The position numbers and the translations under genes are program-made. The notes under the pieces were generated by a model. The model was not told the DNA's origin and did no database searches. It saw only the letters and a program-made list of their open reading frames with translations. From contig NZ_JAKCWP010000006.1 of the NCBI RefSeq assembly GCF_028767125.1, positions 62,001-126,000 of the forward strand: a DNA stretch of 64,000 nucleotides, written 5' to 3'. Origin of the DNA: Chelativorans sp. YIM 93263. GTDB lineage: Bacteria; Pseudomonadota; Alphaproteobacteria; Rhizobiales; Rhizobiaceae. Every line of letters begins with the position of its first letter. The stretch's first letter is position 1. Below, one piece after another: positions 44,395 through 54,402 of this stretch.

Positions 44395-45633
44395 ATGAAG
44401 AAATATCTGGTACGCTCGGCGGCCCTTTTGGGCGCCGTGTCGATGGCCCTTCCGGCGTTCGCGCAGGAGCTCAGCTTCTGGAGCTGGCGTCAGGAGGACC
44501 GCGAGCAGTATGAGCAGTTCATCGCAGATTTCGAAGCCGACAATCCCGACATCACAATAAGTCTGGAGACAATCGAGCCGCAAAACTACAACACCATCCT
44601 TTCAACCGCGCTCGCTGGCGATTCCGGGCCGGATATCATGATGGTGCGCGCCTATGGCGCCTTCGAAACGGTCGCCGAGGCCGGCTATCTGATGCCGCTC
44701 GACGAGGAGACCGTTCCCGGCCTCGCGGACATGCCGAAACCGGCTCTGGAAGCCGAGACCCTGCGCTCGGACGGCAAGATTTACGCGGTCCCGTTCGCCT
44801 CCCAGACCATGCTCGTCATCTACAACAAGGATATTTTCGACCAGCTCGGACTTGAAGAGCCGGAGACCTGGGACGAGCTGCTCGAAGTCAGCCAGGCCAT
44901 CGAGGACGCCGGCATGTATGCCTTTGCAAACGGCACGGGAACGGCCTGGCAGAACGAGACGATCGTCTCCGCCCTCGGCTCCTCCATCATCGGGGAGGAC
45001 TTCTACAACGACCTGATGGCGGGCGAGACGGACTTCACCGACCCGCGTTTCGTCGAGGCGCTGGAAGCGCTGGTAGAGATCAGCGAGTATTTCCCCGACG
45101 GCTTTACGGGTCTGGACTACGCTTCGGCCCAGCAGCTCTTTGCCTCCGGCATGGCCGGCATGTTCGCCGGCGGCTCCTTCGAGATCGCCAACTTCATGTC
45201 GCAGAACCCGGATCTCGACCTCGGCGTCTTCCCGGCACCCGTGAAAGAGGAAGGTGACCAGCACCTGGTCGGCCTCTTCTTCGACGGCGGCTATGCCGGC
45301 AACGCCCAGACCGAGCATCCCGAGGCCGTGCAGAAGTTCCTGAGCTATCTTGCCAGCCAGGAATTCGGCCAACAATTCGCCAACTCGCTCGGCAACATTT
45401 CGCCGATCCCCGGCGTGGAGTTCGAGGATCCGCTGCTGCAGGAAGTGGCGGAACTGAACCAGAATTCCATTCCCTACATCATGCTGGTCCACTTCCGCTA
45501 TCAGGAACCCTCCGGCTCGGTCCTGATCCAGTCCGAAGTCCAGGAGATGCTGGCCGGCGGAAAGACTCCCGAGGAAGCCGCGCAGGCGGTAACCGAAGGC
45601 ATCGCCACCTACTACGAGCCGTTCCAGCAGTAA
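44395..45633 (+). CDS. Sugar ABC transporter substrate-binding protein
   Basis: 412 residues from ATG 44395, with AAGGAG upstream and a signal peptide ending in LPAFA-QE. The extracellular-binding family 1 pattern is visible: TILSTALAGDSGPDIMMVRAY, YAVPFASQTMLVIYNKDIF and AGMFAGGSFEIANFM. The ligand is unknown from sequence; co-operonic NanE, sugar kinase and MurQ suggest an amino sugar such as GlcNAc, MurNAc or their anhydro disaccharide. Confidence 0.9.
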   Translation: MKKYLVRSAALLGAVSMALPAFAQELSFWSWRQEDREQYEQFIADFEADNPDITISLETIEPQNYNTILSTALAGDSGPDIMMVRAYGAFETVAEAGYLMPLDEETVPGLADMPKPALEAETLRSDGKIYAVPFASQTMLVIYNKDIFDQLGLEEPETWDELLEVSQAIEDAGMYAFANGTGTAWQNETIVSALGSSIIGEDFYNDLMAGETDFTDPRFVEALEALVEISEYFPDGFTGLDYASAQQLFASGMAGMFAGGSFEIANFMSQNPDLDLGVFPAPVKEEGDQHLVGLFFDGGYAGNAQTEHPEAVQKFLSYLASQEFGQQFANSLGNISPIPGVEFEDPLLQEVAELNQNSIPYIMLVHFRYQEPSGSVLIQSEVQEMLAGGKTPEEAAQAVTEGIATYYEPFQQ

Positions 45634-45694
45634 GTTCGGCAGGCCGGGAGGCTCCCCCTCCCGGCTACTCCCGTCATTCAGCTTGAAGCCAGAC

Positions 45695-46615
45695 ATGCCC
45701 AGACTTCGCCTGACAGGACGTACTCTCTGGATCACCGCGCTCATCGTGCCGCCGCTCGCGGTGATGGCGACATTCGTCGCCTATCCGATCGGCTCCGCGC
45801 TCGCTTATGCCTTCTATGACTGGCAAGGCTTGCAGCGTGGCGAGTTCGTGGGGCTCCAGAATTTCTACAACGTCCTTTTCACCGAACCGTTCGCGAGCTG
45901 GACCCAGCGCGCTTTCATGCACAATATCATTGTGTTCTTCAGCCTGATGGTCATCCAGAACGGCACCGGCTTCATTCTGGCGTATGCGCTGTGGCGCGAG
46001 CTTCCCGGCGCGGCCTTCCACCGGGTGGCCGTCTTCCTGCCGGTGGTGCTTTCGACCGTCATCATCGGCTTTCTCTGGAAGCTCTTCTTCCACCCGATCT
46101 TCGGGCCGGTGAACCAGATCTTCCGCGGGGTCGGTCTCGATTTTCTGGCCCAACCCTGGCTTGGCCAGAGTTCGACAGCACTTGGCTCGCTGATCTTCGT
46201 CAACGCCTGGGCCTGGATCGGCTTTCCCACGCTCGTCTTCCTCGCCGGCATGCAGCGCATCCCGACCGAACTGCTCGACGCCGCGCGCATGGAGACCGAC
46301 AGCGAATGGGTGCTCATCAAGAAGATCGTCTGGCCGCTGGTCGCCCCCAGCGCGACCGTGGTCTTCATCCTGCTCTTTATCGGCTCGTTCAACTGGTTCG
46401 AGCTGCCCTACATCATGGTCGGGCTTGACGGGTCGCCCTTCGGCTCAACCGATGTGCTCGGGCTCTACTTCTACCGCACGGCTTTCGGCAACCAGTCCGC
46501 CGGCGTGCAGGACTTCGGAAACGGCAGCGCGCTTGCCGTGCTCATCTTCCTCTTCATCGCCGTCGTCGCCGCCTTCTGGACGGTGCGGCTGCGCAAGCGG
46601 GAGATCCAGCTATGA
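45695..46615 (+). CDS. Sugar ABC transporter permease 1 (MalF-like)
   Basis: 306 residues with six membrane segments and the EAA coupling loop PTELLDAARMETDSEWVLIKKI. ATG 45695 is weakly supported by a purine-rich GAAG upstream; an in-frame TTG at 45683 is an alternative. It overlaps the second permease by 4 bp. Forms the channel with the next gene product. Confidence 0.9.
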   Translation: MPRLRLTGRTLWITALIVPPLAVMATFVAYPIGSALAYAFYDWQGLQRGEFVGLQNFYNVLFTEPFASWTQRAFMHNIIVFFSLMVIQNGTGFILAYALWRELPGAAFHRVAVFLPVVLSTVIIGFLWKLFFHPIFGPVNQIFRGVGLDFLAQPWLGQSSTALGSLIFVNAWAWIGFPTLVFLAGMQRIPTELLDAARMETDSEWVLIKKIVWPLVAPSATVVFILLFIGSFNWFELPYIMVGLDGSPFGSTDVLGLYFYRTAFGNQSAGVQDFGNGSALAVLIFLFIAVVAAFWTVRLRKREIQL

Positions 46616-47481
46616 GTGCGGCCGCCGAAAAGGCAATGGCCTACGACAACAAGGGCATCCTCGGCACGCTCGGGCGCGAGGGACTTTTGCAGATCATTCT
46701 GGTGGCCAACACCGCCCTGATGCTGTTTCCGGTGGTGATCATGATCTTCTCGGGCTTCAAGTCCAACATGGAGATCTTCAACCAGCCCTTCGCCATCCCC
46801 GATTTCACCAACCTCACCAACTATGTGAAGGTCTGGACGCAGACGAATTTCGCCCGCTACCTCTTCAATTCGGTTTTCGTCACGGGCCTGTCTATCGGCC
46901 TTATCCTGGTGTTGGGAACGATGGCCGCTTACGCCATCGCGCGCTACGAGTTCTTCGGGTCGAACATCATCCTGCTATTCTTCCTGGCGGGCCTGACGCT
47001 GCCCTTGAAGCTGGCCATCATCCCGCTTTTCATCCTGTTCCGTGACATGGGTATCCTCAACACCTATTGGGCGCTGATCGCCGTCTATGTGGCCATGGGT
47101 CTGCCCTCCACCGTGTTCATCATGACGAGCTTTATCCGCACGCTCCCGCGCGAACTCGAGGATGCCGCCCGCATGGACGGTGCCAGCGAGCTGCGCATCA
47201 TGGTCTCCGTCCTGTTGCCGCTCTGCCGTCCTGCGCTGGTGATCTCGGCCATCCATAATCTGGTACCGATCTGGAACGACTTCTTCTTCCCGCTGGTATT
47301 CATCCAGAACGACGCGCTGAAAACCCTGCCCCAAGGCCTCACCTCCTTCATGGGCGAGTACACGACCGACTGGGGCGTGATGTTCGCCGGGCTGACGCTC
47401 GCAGCCGCGCCCATCACCATCGTCTACATCATCCTGTCGAAGCAGTTCATCAACGGCATGACCTCCGGAGCGCTCAAATGA
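46612..47481 (+). CDS. Sugar ABC transporter permease 2 (MalG-like)
   Basis: 289 residues, six membrane segments, with the MalG-type EAA loop PRELEDAARMDGASELRI and the conserved FNSVFVTGLSIGLILVLGT and WALIAVYVAMGLPSTVFIM segments. It is coupled to the first permease and to nanE by ATGA overlaps. Confidence 0.92.
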   Translation: MSAAAEKAMAYDNKGILGTLGREGLLQIILVANTALMLFPVVIMIFSGFKSNMEIFNQPFAIPDFTNLTNYVKVWTQTNFARYLFNSVFVTGLSIGLILVLGTMAAYAIARYEFFGSNIILLFFLAGLTLPLKLAIIPLFILFRDMGILNTYWALIAVYVAMGLPSTVFIMTSFIRTLPRELEDAARMDGASELRIMVSVLLPLCRPALVISAIHNLVPIWNDFFFPLVFIQNDALKTLPQGLTSFMGEYTTDWGVMFAGLTLAAAPITIVYIILSKQFINGMTSGALK

Positions 47482-48149
47482 GCAAGCTCTTGGCCAAAGG
47501 CGGACTTATCGTCTCCTGTCAGGCGCGCGCCGACAATCCGCTGCACGGGCCGCAATTCATGGGCGCGATGGCGCTTGCCGCGGCCCAGGGCGGGGCCGTC
47601 GCCATCCGCGCCAACGGGCCGGCTGATGTGGCGGCGGTCAAGCAGGCCGGGCTCCCCGTCATCGGCATCGACAAGGTCTTCTCCGACGAATTCGATGTCT
47701 ACATCACGCCGACGTTTGAGGCCGCCCGCGCTCTGAAAGACGCCGGAGCCGATATCATCGCGCTTGATTGCACACCGCGCCCACGCGACGGCGAGAGCCC
47801 GGACGCGCTCATCCGGCGTACCAAAGACGAACTCGACCTCCCCACCTTCGCCGACATCGCTATCCTGGATGAGGGCCTCGCCGCCGAGCAAATGGGCGCC
47901 GACTATATCGCCACGACGCTTTCCGGCTACACGGCCTACACGCAGCCCAAGCCGGAGACACCGGATCTGCAACTGGTCGAGGCGCTGGCGAAGCGTGTCT
48001 CGGTTCCGGTGATCGCCGAAGGACGCTACAATTCGCCTGAGATGGCACGCGCCGCTCTGAATGCGGGCGCGCATGCGGTGGTGGTGGGCACCATGATCAC
48101 CAATCCGCGCGAAATCACGCGCGGCTTTGTGCGAGGACTTGGCGCTTGA
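47478..48149 (+). CDS. nanE: N-acetylmannosamine-6-phosphate 2-epimerase-like protein
   Basis: 223 residues, a TIM barrel of the NanE family: GGLIVSCQARADNPLHGP at the start, AVAIRANGPADVAAVK, GADIIALDCTPRPR, ATTLSGYT and VIAEGRYNSPEMA. NanE interconverts ManNAc-6-P and GlcNAc-6-P. No sialic acid lyase or ManNAc kinase is nearby; instead it lies between sugar permeases and a BadF-type kinase plus MurQ, so it may handle ManNAc-6-P from another source or a related amino sugar. Overlaps both neighbours by 4 bp. Confidence 0.9.
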   Translation: MSKLLAKGGLIVSCQARADNPLHGPQFMGAMALAAAQGGAVAIRANGPADVAAVKQAGLPVIGIDKVFSDEFDVYITPTFEAARALKDAGADIIALDCTPRPRDGESPDALIRRTKDELDLPTFADIAILDEGLAAEQMGADYIATTLSGYTAYTQPKPETPDLQLVEALAKRVSVPVIAEGRYNSPEMARAALNAGAHAVVVGTMITNPREITRGFVRGLGA

Positions 48150-49033
48150 ACTTCCTCGGGATCGACGTCGGCGGCACGGGATCGCGCTGGGCACTTGTCG
48201 ATGCGACCGGCAGGTTGATTGCCCGTGGAAAGGCGACCGGCGCCACTGGCCATCTCTTCAGGCCCGAAGCGCGGGCGAACTTCTCCGAGACAATTGCCGA
48301 AATTGCGCAGCAGGTGGAAAAACCCGTTGCCGCAATCGTGGCGGGCGTAACAGGCCTCGGAGAGATGACCGCGCCCGAAGCACGAGCCTTGATCGGCGAG
48401 ACAACTGGATGCCCGCCGGACACGGTGCGCGCAACGGACGATATCGAGCTTGCCTTCCGCATCCACTTCGCCCCCGGCGGAGGCCATCTCGTTGCTGCCG
48501 GCACCGGCTCCATCGCGCTGCATATCACTGCCAGCGGCGAGCACATCCGCGTCGGCGGACGCGGCATTCTGATCGACGACGCAGGCTCGGGCGCCTGGAT
48601 CGCGCTGCGCGCGCTCAGCGCCATTTATCATCGCATTGACGAAACCGGTGGCCCGGCGGATGCTCAACGCCTCGCCGAGGCCCTCTTCTCGGCAGTAGGC
48701 GGCGCAAGCTGGGACGCCGTGCGCGCATTCGTCTATGGCGGAGACCGTGGCCGCATCGGCGGCCTGGCGCAGGCTGTGGCAAAAGCCGCCCAAGCCGGCG
48801 ACCCGGTGGCCGGCGCCTTGCTCGATGAGGCCGCCGGGGAGCTTGCCCGCCTCGCCAACGCGCTTCTTTCGCGCGGCGGCCCGGCCCCGGTCGCCTTTGT
48901 CGGCGGCGTGCTCACCCTGGATCCTCGGATAAAATCCGCCATCCTGGCGTCCCTGCCCGATGTCGCGGTAGAATTCCCCACCCTCGATGCCGCACTTTCC
49001 GCCGCGCGCATCGCATCACAGATGGAACGGTAA
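48146..49033 (+). CDS. BadF/BadG-family amino-sugar kinase (GlcNAc/MurNAc kinase-like)
   Basis: 295 residues of the ASKHA kinase fold. Phosphate-binding motif GIDVGGTGSRWALVD is at the N-terminus, VAAGTGSIAL (phosphate 2) and RGILIDDAGSGAWIALRAL follow, and GGVLTLDPRIKSA is the adenosine motif. BadF-type members include N-acetylglucosamine kinases and the MurK kinase acting on both MurNAc and GlcNAc. Position between nanE and murQ makes phosphorylation of imported GlcNAc and/or MurNAc likely. It starts inside nanE (ATGA-like overlap) and is 2 bp from murQ. Confidence 0.87.
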   Translation: MNFLGIDVGGTGSRWALVDATGRLIARGKATGATGHLFRPEARANFSETIAEIAQQVEKPVAAIVAGVTGLGEMTAPEARALIGETTGCPPDTVRATDDIELAFRIHFAPGGGHLVAAGTGSIALHITASGEHIRVGGRGILIDDAGSGAWIALRALSAIYHRIDETGGPADAQRLAEALFSAVGGASWDAVRAFVYGGDRGRIGGLAQAVAKAAQAGDPVAGALLDEAAGELARLANALLSRGGPAPVAFVGGVLTLDPRIKSAILASLPDVAVEFPTLDAALSAARIASQMER

Positions 49034-49035
49034 GC

Positions 49036-49920
49036 ATGATCCAGACCGAAACCGCCGCTGCCCGCTACGCCAACATTGAGGACTGGACGAGCCTGGACCT
49101 GGTCGAAGGCATCGTTGAGGGGCAGTTCGCGGCCATTTCCGCGGTCCATGCCGCCCGTGTAACCATCGCCGAGGCCATCGCCCGCGCCGCCGAGCGGCTG
49201 AGCAAGGGCGGGCGCTTCGTCTATCTGGGCGCGGGCACTTCCGGCCGCATTGCAACCCAGGATGCGGCCGAGCTGCCGCCCACCTTCAACTGGCCCTATG
49301 AGCGGGCGATCTCGCTGATGGCCGGCGGCGACGCCGCCTTCATCAAGGCTATAGAGGGCGCGGAGGACGGTGAAACCGAAGCACCCCGCGAACTCGATAA
49401 CCACGGCATCGGAGAAAACGACGTCGTCATCGGCCTCGCCGCAAGCGGCCGCACGCCTTTCGTCGTCTCCGGTCTGAAGCATGCCCGCGAAAAAGGCGCC
49501 CTCACCATCGGCATTCTCAACAGCCGCGGCGGCAAGGTCGGAGAGGTGAGCGAAATCGAAATCCTGCTCGAAACCGGCTCCGAACTTCTGGCCGGCTCCA
49601 CCCGCATGAAGGCCGGCACGGCTCAGAAAGCGGCGCTCAACTGCATTTCCACCGGCGTGATGATCAAGCTCGGCTACGTCTACAAGGGCCTGATGGTGGA
49701 GATGCGCCCGACCAACGAAAAGCTCCGGCGCCGCGCGGCCGATATCGTCGCCCGCATCACCGGCGCCGACCAGGTCGAAGCCCAAGCCAAGCTTCTCGAA
49801 GCGGATTATTCCATCAAGCATGCCTGCCTGATGATTGAAAAATCGCTGAGCCGCGTCGAGGCCGAACAAGCGCTCGAACAGGCCGGCGGAAATTTGCGCA
49901 AGGCGATGGAAGCATCATGA
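49036..49920 (+). CDS. murQ: N-acetylmuramic acid 6-phosphate etherase
   Basis: 294 residues, the normal size. A SIS domain holds the signature motifs GAGTSGRIATQDAAELPPTF, GGDAAFIKAIEGAEDG (catalytic Glu), and GSTRMKAGTAQKAALN. It cleaves the lactyl ether of MurNAc-6-P to give GlcNAc-6-P and D-lactate in the cytoplasm. Together with anmK convergent downstream, this marks the locus as peptidoglycan recycling or scavenging. GNAT gene overlaps its end by 4 bp. Confidence 0.95.
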   Translation: MIQTETAAARYANIEDWTSLDLVEGIVEGQFAAISAVHAARVTIAEAIARAAERLSKGGRFVYLGAGTSGRIATQDAAELPPTFNWPYERAISLMAGGDAAFIKAIEGAEDGETEAPRELDNHGIGENDVVIGLAASGRTPFVVSGLKHAREKGALTIGILNSRGGKVGEVSEIEILLETGSELLAGSTRMKAGTAQKAALNCISTGVMIKLGYVYKGLMVEMRPTNEKLRRRAADIVARITGADQVEAQAKLLEADYSIKHACLMIEKSLSRVEAEQALEQAGGNLRKAMEAS

Positions 49921-50342
49921 GTTTTGCCTTCGAGGTGACCGGAGCGCCGAAGCCGGACGACTTCGCCCACCTCCGCGAGGCGCTCTCCGCATTCAACGAG
50001 GTGGATGTCGGACCGGCCGAGAAGCGGGCGCTGGCGATTTTCATGTGTGATTACTCCGGCGCGATTGCCGGCGGCCTTTCCGGCTACACCGCGTGGGGAT
50101 GGCTCTATGTGCAGTGGCTCTGGCTGAGTGAGGACGCTCGCGGACAAGGCCTGGCCGGCGAGCTTCTAAGCCGCGCCGAGGCGGAAGCACTGGCCCGCGG
50201 CTGCCACGGTGCCTGGATCGACACCTTCAGCTCGCACGCACTCAACGCCTATCGCAAAGCCGGCTACATACCCTTCGGCACGCTCGACGATTTCCCCAAG
50301 GGCCGAACCCGGACGTTTTTGCAGAAGCGCTTGGAAGGCTAG
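49917..50342 (+). CDS. GNAT-family N-acetyltransferase
   Basis: 141 residues with the acetyl-CoA motif SEDARGQGLAGELLSRAEAEA and the family C-terminal pattern AWIDTFSSHALNAYRKAGY. The fold should transfer an acetyl group to an amine. Last gene of the ABC-nanE-kinase-murQ operon and overlapping murQ by 4 bp; an amino-sugar or peptide amine as acceptor is plausible but unproven. Confidence 0.85.
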   Translation: MSFAFEVTGAPKPDDFAHLREALSAFNEVDVGPAEKRALAIFMCDYSGAIAGGLSGYTAWGWLYVQWLWLSEDARGQGLAGELLSRAEAEALARGCHGAWIDTFSSHALNAYRKAGYIPFGTLDDFPKGRTRTFLQKRLEG

Positions 50343-50370
50343 CGCTTCCCTTGCGTTGAGGAGGGGAGTG

Positions 50371-51483
50371 TCATCCCACAATCCTCCCGCCCGTCATCGG
50401 CTCGGGAGCCCCGGTCGTCGTAGGAAAACTAATCGGCAAACCACGCGAACTCCTCACCGCGAGGAAGGCAAAGCATTCTGCTTCGATGGCGTCGCCCCGC
50501 CAGCCAACATCTTCCGCCGGCGCCGCTTCCACCCCCGCGCGCGCATTCAGCGCGTCCATGATCGCGGGGTTGTGCCGGCCGCCGCCGCACACGATCAGCC
50601 GCTCCGGCCGGCGGGGCAGGAGATCGAGCCCCTTGCCGACGGCGCAAGCGGTGAATGCCGTCAGCAGCGCCGCGCCGTCCTCCAGCCCGCATCCCTCCGC
50701 CATGGAGGCCGAGAAATCGAAGCGGTCGAGCGACTTCGGATAGGGCGCGGCGAGATAGGGATGGGTGAGAAGCTGCGAAAGCCGCGCCTCGTCCACCTTG
50801 CCGGCGCGCGCAAGACGCCCACTCACGTCCATCTCGCCATGCCCGCGCTCACGCACGAAATCGTTGATCGGCGCGTTCGCCGGGCCGGTATCGAAGGCAA
50901 CAAGCCGCTCGCCGTCGCTCCAGGTGATATTGGCCACACCACCAAGATTGAGAACCGCCGTTTCGCCGGAAGTACCAAGCCCCTTCAGGAGCGCGGCATG
51001 GTAGGCAGCGGAAAGCGGCGCCCCCTGCCCGCCGGCGCGGACATCCGCCGTGCGGAAATCATAGACGACCCTGGTGCCCAGCATCTCGGCCATCAGCGCG
51101 CCGTCGCCGAGCTGGCGCGTATCGCCGATACGGCCGGGCTGCGGCGCGCGGTGCAGAACGGTCTGTCCGTGAAAACCCACCACGCCGATATCGTCCAAGG
51201 AAAGCCCGCTCGATGTCACCAGATCGCGCACGGCATCGGCCTGCGCCCGCGTCAGCTTGTCCTCGGCCTCGGCGAAGATCGCCGGCTCCGGTCCCTCGAA
51301 ATTCCACGCCCGCGCCGCCGCCAGCGTCTCCACCAGAAGCGCGCGAATATCCTCGTCATAGGGTGCCAGCGTGTAAGCCCCGAATTCGGAAATCGTCTCG
51401 CCATCCGTCTTCAGAATGGCGACGTCAATGTTTCCATCCAGCACAGTCCCGGTCATCAAACCGACAGCCCAAATCGGCTCCAT
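50371..51483 (-). CDS. anmK: Anhydro-N-acetylmuramic acid kinase
   Basis: 370 residues. AnmK motifs are clear: [21 protein letters not shown] split around the ATP site, [33 protein letters not shown] and VCGGGRHNP. It opens the 1,6-anhydro bond of anhMurNAc and phosphorylates it to MurNAc-6-P, the substrate of MurQ encoded convergently next door. It is last in the operon oppD-oppF-hydrolase-anmK; its start overlaps the hydrolase stop. Confidence 0.95.
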   Translation of the reverse strand: MEPIWAVGLMTGTVLDGNIDVAILKTDGETISEFGAYTLAPYDEDIRALLVETLAAARAWNFEGPEPAIFAEAEDKLTRAQADAVRDLVTSSGLSLDDIGVVGFHGQTVLHRAPQPGRIGDTRQLGDGALMAEMLGTRVVYDFRTADVRAGGQGAPLSAAYHAALLKGLGTSGETAVLNLGGVANITWSDGERLVAFDTGPANAPINDFVRERGHGEMDVSGRLARAGKVDEARLSQLLTHPYLAAPYPKSLDRFDFSASMAEGCGLEDGAALLTAFTACAVGKGLDLLPRRPERLIVCGGGRHNPAIMDALNARAGVEAAPAEDVGWRGDAIEAECFAFLAVRSSRGLPISFPTTTGAPEPMTGGRIVG

Positions 51484-52487
51484 CAGGCGTCTCCTTGTGT
51501 ACTCACCCGATCCCCAACGGCGCGACGCAAACCGGCGATGCCGCTATCGAAATGGCGGGTGGGGTGTATACGGTTAGTCAGCAATGTCCACGCCCGCCGC
51601 TTGTCGAAATCGATCCAAAGCCCCGTTCCGGTGAAGCCCGTGTGCCCAATCGTTCCGGCGGACGCGGCATCCCCGCCCGGCCAGCCGATATAGGTCCGCT
51701 CCCAGCCATGGGTGCGCATATCCGACAAAGGAGTACGCGCTAGTTCGATGGAAGAGGCGCCGGTGCCATTCAGAAGGCCCAATGCGAAATCGAGCACCGA
51801 ATCGACGGTCCCGAAAAGCCCTGCATGCCCCGACCCTTCCAGCGCGTGGCAATTGTCGTCATGGACCGTCCCGCACATGATCTGATAGCGCCAGGTGCAA
51901 TCCTCGGTCGCGGCACTCTCCTCCGGCGCGGCGCTCCAGGCAAAGCCCGCGCCGGGATCGAGCTCCCGCATGCGGCGGACCTTGTGAATGCGCTCGAGCG
52001 CCAGCCCCAGCAGAATGAAGTTGATGTCGGAATAGACCGCCGGCCCGGCCGTCCACTCGTGCTGCAGGACAAAGGCGCGCAGCAGGTCCGGGTCGCGGCC
52101 ATAGGTATAGATCGGCACCACTGCCGGAAACGGCGTCTGATGCCCCAGGCATTGGCGAAAAGTCACCTTCCGCTCCCACGCCTCCGGCGCGTACTGGCGC
52201 AGATCCGGCAGAACGGAAATGAGCGGCGCATCGAGATCTATAATCCCCTCTTTCGCCAGTTCCAAAATACGCGGCGTCGTGAAGATCACCTTGGTGAGCG
52301 AGGCGAGATCGAACCACGTCTCCCGCTGCATGGGCCGGTGATGCGGCACTTTCTGAGCGGCCCCGGTTACGCGTACCGCCCGCGCGCCTTCTGCATCAAC
52401 GATCCCCAGCACAGCGCCGGGGATCCGCCTGCTCTCGACGGCTTCCGCGATCGGTGAAAAAGCGTGGTCGAGCAACGCGTCCATCAT
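51483..52487 (-). CDS. Serine hydrolase of the beta-lactamase/PBP fold
   Basis: 334 residues with the penicillin-recognising active-site motifs: SLTK (nucleophile Ser63, Lys66), YSD (152-154) and HTG (in [10 protein letters not shown]), in the class C/EstB-like arrangement. No signal peptide is seen, so it should act in the cytoplasm. Lying between peptide-importer ATPases and anmK, overlapping both, it could be a peptidase or amidase that trims imported muropeptides, rather than a resistance enzyme; this is inference. Confidence 0.87.
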   Translation of the reverse strand: MMDALLDHAFSPIAEAVESRRIPGAVLGIVDAEGARAVRVTGAAQKVPHHRPMQRETWFDLASLTKVIFTTPRILELAKEGIIDLDAPLISVLPDLRQYAPEAWERKVTFRQCLGHQTPFPAVVPIYTYGRDPDLLRAFVLQHEWTAGPAVYSDINFILLGLALERIHKVRRMRELDPGAGFAWSAAPEESAATEDCTWRYQIMCGTVHDDNCHALEGSGHAGLFGTVDSVLDFALGLLNGTGASSIELARTPLSDMRTHGWERTYIGWPGGDAASAGTIGHTGFTGTGLWIDFDKRRAWTLLTNRIHPTRHFDSGIAGLRRAVGDRVSTQGDA

Positions 52488-53458
52488 GCGGCCTCGTAGA
52501 GATGACAGGCCGTTTCCCTTTGTCCGCCGCCGGTCGCCCGTTTGATCAGTTCCGGGCGTTTCGTCTTGCAGATCTCCATCACCTTGGGGCAGCGCGCATG
52601 GAAGGCGCAGCCCGTCGGCGGGTCGGAAGGGTCCGGCAGTTCGCCCTTCAGCACCACGCGCTCGGCACGCGGCACATTGGGCCGCGGAATGGCCGAAATC
52701 AGCGCCTGCGTGTAAGGATGCTTCGGCGCATTCATGATCTCCTCGGCGGGGCCGATCTCCACGATCCGCCCCAGATACATGACCGCAATCCGGTCGCTCA
52801 CATGCCGGATGACGGAAAGGTCGTGGCTGATGAAGAGAATGGCGAGCGAAAGCCGCTTCTGCAGATCGGCGATCAGATTGATGATCTGGGACTGGATGGA
52901 GACGTCCAGCGCCGAGACCGCCTCGTCGGCCACCAGCAGCTTGGGCTCCAATGCGAGTGCCCGCGCGATCGCGATACGCTGGCGCTGCCCGCCGGAAAAC
53001 TTGTGCGGATAGCGCGAAGCCGCATCCTCCGGCAGGCCGACAATGGACAGCAGTTCATCCACACGCGCCTTCTGCTTCTCGCGTGTGCCGATGCCGTGCA
53101 CCTTCAGCGGCTCGGAGATGATGGTCCCGACCGTATGGCGCGGGTTGAGCGAGCCGAAGGGATCCTGAAAGACGATCTGCATGTCGCGCCGAAAGGTCTT
53201 GAGCTGGTGGCGCGAGAGGTCGGTGATGTCCTTGCCCTCGAACAGGATACGCCCGCCCGACGGTTGGATCAGCCGCAGCAGCGAGCGACCGAGCGTCGAT
53301 TTCCCGCAGCCCGACTCGCCCACAATGCCGACCACCTCACCCGGCTCCACCGAAAGCGATACGTCGGAAACGGCCTGCACGGGTTTTCCCTCCGCCCCCG
53401 GATAGGTCTTGGAAAGATTCTGGATCTCGAGAAGGCTCATGTGGCGGGATTCCAGCAA
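52484..53458 (-). CDS. Oligopeptide ABC transporter ATP-binding protein (OppF/DppF-like)
   Basis: 324 residues with Walker [14 protein letters not shown], signature FSGGQRQRIAIA, Walker B LLVADEAVSALD and the C-terminal oligo_HPY cysteine motif GCAFHARCPKVMEIC. It overlaps the upstream oppD-like gene by 22 bp and the downstream hydrolase by 4 bp. It pairs with OppD to energise the peptide permeases encoded divergently at 56201-57981. Confidence 0.93.
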   Translation of the reverse strand: MLESRHMSLLEIQNLSKTYPGAEGKPVQAVSDVSLSVEPGEVVGIVGESGCGKSTLGRSLLRLIQPSGGRILFEGKDITDLSRHQLKTFRRDMQIVFQDPFGSLNPRHTVGTIISEPLKVHGIGTREKQKARVDELLSIVGLPEDAASRYPHKFSGGQRQRIAIARALALEPKLLVADEAVSALDVSIQSQIINLIADLQKRLSLAILFISHDLSVIRHVSDRIAVMYLGRIVEIGPAEEIMNAPKHPYTQALISAIPRPNVPRAERVVLKGELPDPSDPPTGCAFHARCPKVMEICKTKRPELIKRATGGGQRETACHLYEAA

Positions 53459-54402
53459 CGGGTCAGGTGCTCCTCACCCGAAAGCTCCGGAAGCTCGCGG
53501 GCACAGATGTCGATCTTGGCCTGGCAGCGCGGATGAAAGCTGCAGCCCGGCGGGCGCTTGCCCGGCGGCGGCACGGTGCCGGAAATGGCAGGCAATCGGG
53601 TGCCGGGGGGATTGCTGGCCGGGATCGTCGCCAGCAGCGCTTCCGTATAGCGGTGCTGCGGTGCGGCGAACAGCGTCTCCGCGCTCGCCTGCTCGACGAT
53701 GCGGCCGCCATACATCACCGCCACGCGGTCGCAGTATTGCGAGACCACGCCAAGATCGTGCGTGATCAGCAGCACCGCCATTCCCGTATTGCGCCGCAGA
53801 TCATCGAGCAGTTCAAGAATCTGCGCCTGCACGGTTACGTCGAGCGCTGTCGTCGGCTCATCCGCGATCAGAAGCTCGGGGTCGCAAGCAAGTGCCATGG
53901 CGATCATGACGCGCTGGCGCTGACCGCCCGAAAGCTCGTGGGGATAGCGCGTAAGCGCGGATCTGGCTGCGGGGATTCCCACCCGGTCCAAAAGCTCCAC
54001 TGCCCGCGCTTCGGCCTGTTCCCGGCTCACATCCCGGTGCAGAAGAACCGCCTCGCTGATCTGGTTTCCGATGGTGAAGACCGGATTGAGCGAGGTCATG
54101 GGCTCCTGGAAAATCATGGAAACCTGATCGCCACGGATGGCCCGCAGCTCTTCTTCGCGAAGCGACAGCAGGTCCTTGTCTTTCAGCCGAATGCTGCCCG
54201 AGGTAAAGCGCATGGGCGGCTCCGGCAGAAGCCGCATCACCGAAAGTGCGGTCACGGACTTGCCGCAGCCCGATTCGCCCACCAGCCCCAGCGTCTCGCC
54301 TTCATGAATGACAAACGAGACGTCCTCGACGATCGTGCTGCCGCCCGCCGCGACGGTCAGTCGGTCAATGGAAAGCAAGGGCGTTTCTGCCGTATCGCGC
54401 AC
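53437..54402 (-). CDS. Oligopeptide ABC transporter ATP-binding protein (OppD/DppD-like)
   Basis: 321 residues with Walker [13 protein letters not shown], signature [12 protein letters not shown], Walker [13 protein letters not shown], and C-terminal [15 protein letters not shown]. The permease and binding-protein genes are on the divergent operon, so the transporter is split over two transcripts starting from one 220-bp promoter region. First gene of the leftward operon oppD-oppF-hydrolase-anmK. Confidence 0.93.
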   Translation of the reverse strand: MRDTAETPLLSIDRLTVAAGGSTIVEDVSFVIHEGETLGLVGESGCGKSVTALSVMRLLPEPPMRFTSGSIRLKDKDLLSLREEELRAIRGDQVSMIFQEPMTSLNPVFTIGNQISEAVLLHRDVSREQAEARAVELLDRVGIPAARSALTRYPHELSGGQRQRVMIAMALACDPELLIADEPTTALDVTVQAQILELLDDLRRNTGMAVLLITHDLGVVSQYCDRVAVMYGGRIVEQASAETLFAAPQHRYTEALLATIPASNPPGTRLPAISGTVPPPGKRPPGCSFHPRCQAKIDICARELPELSGEEHLTRCWNPAT

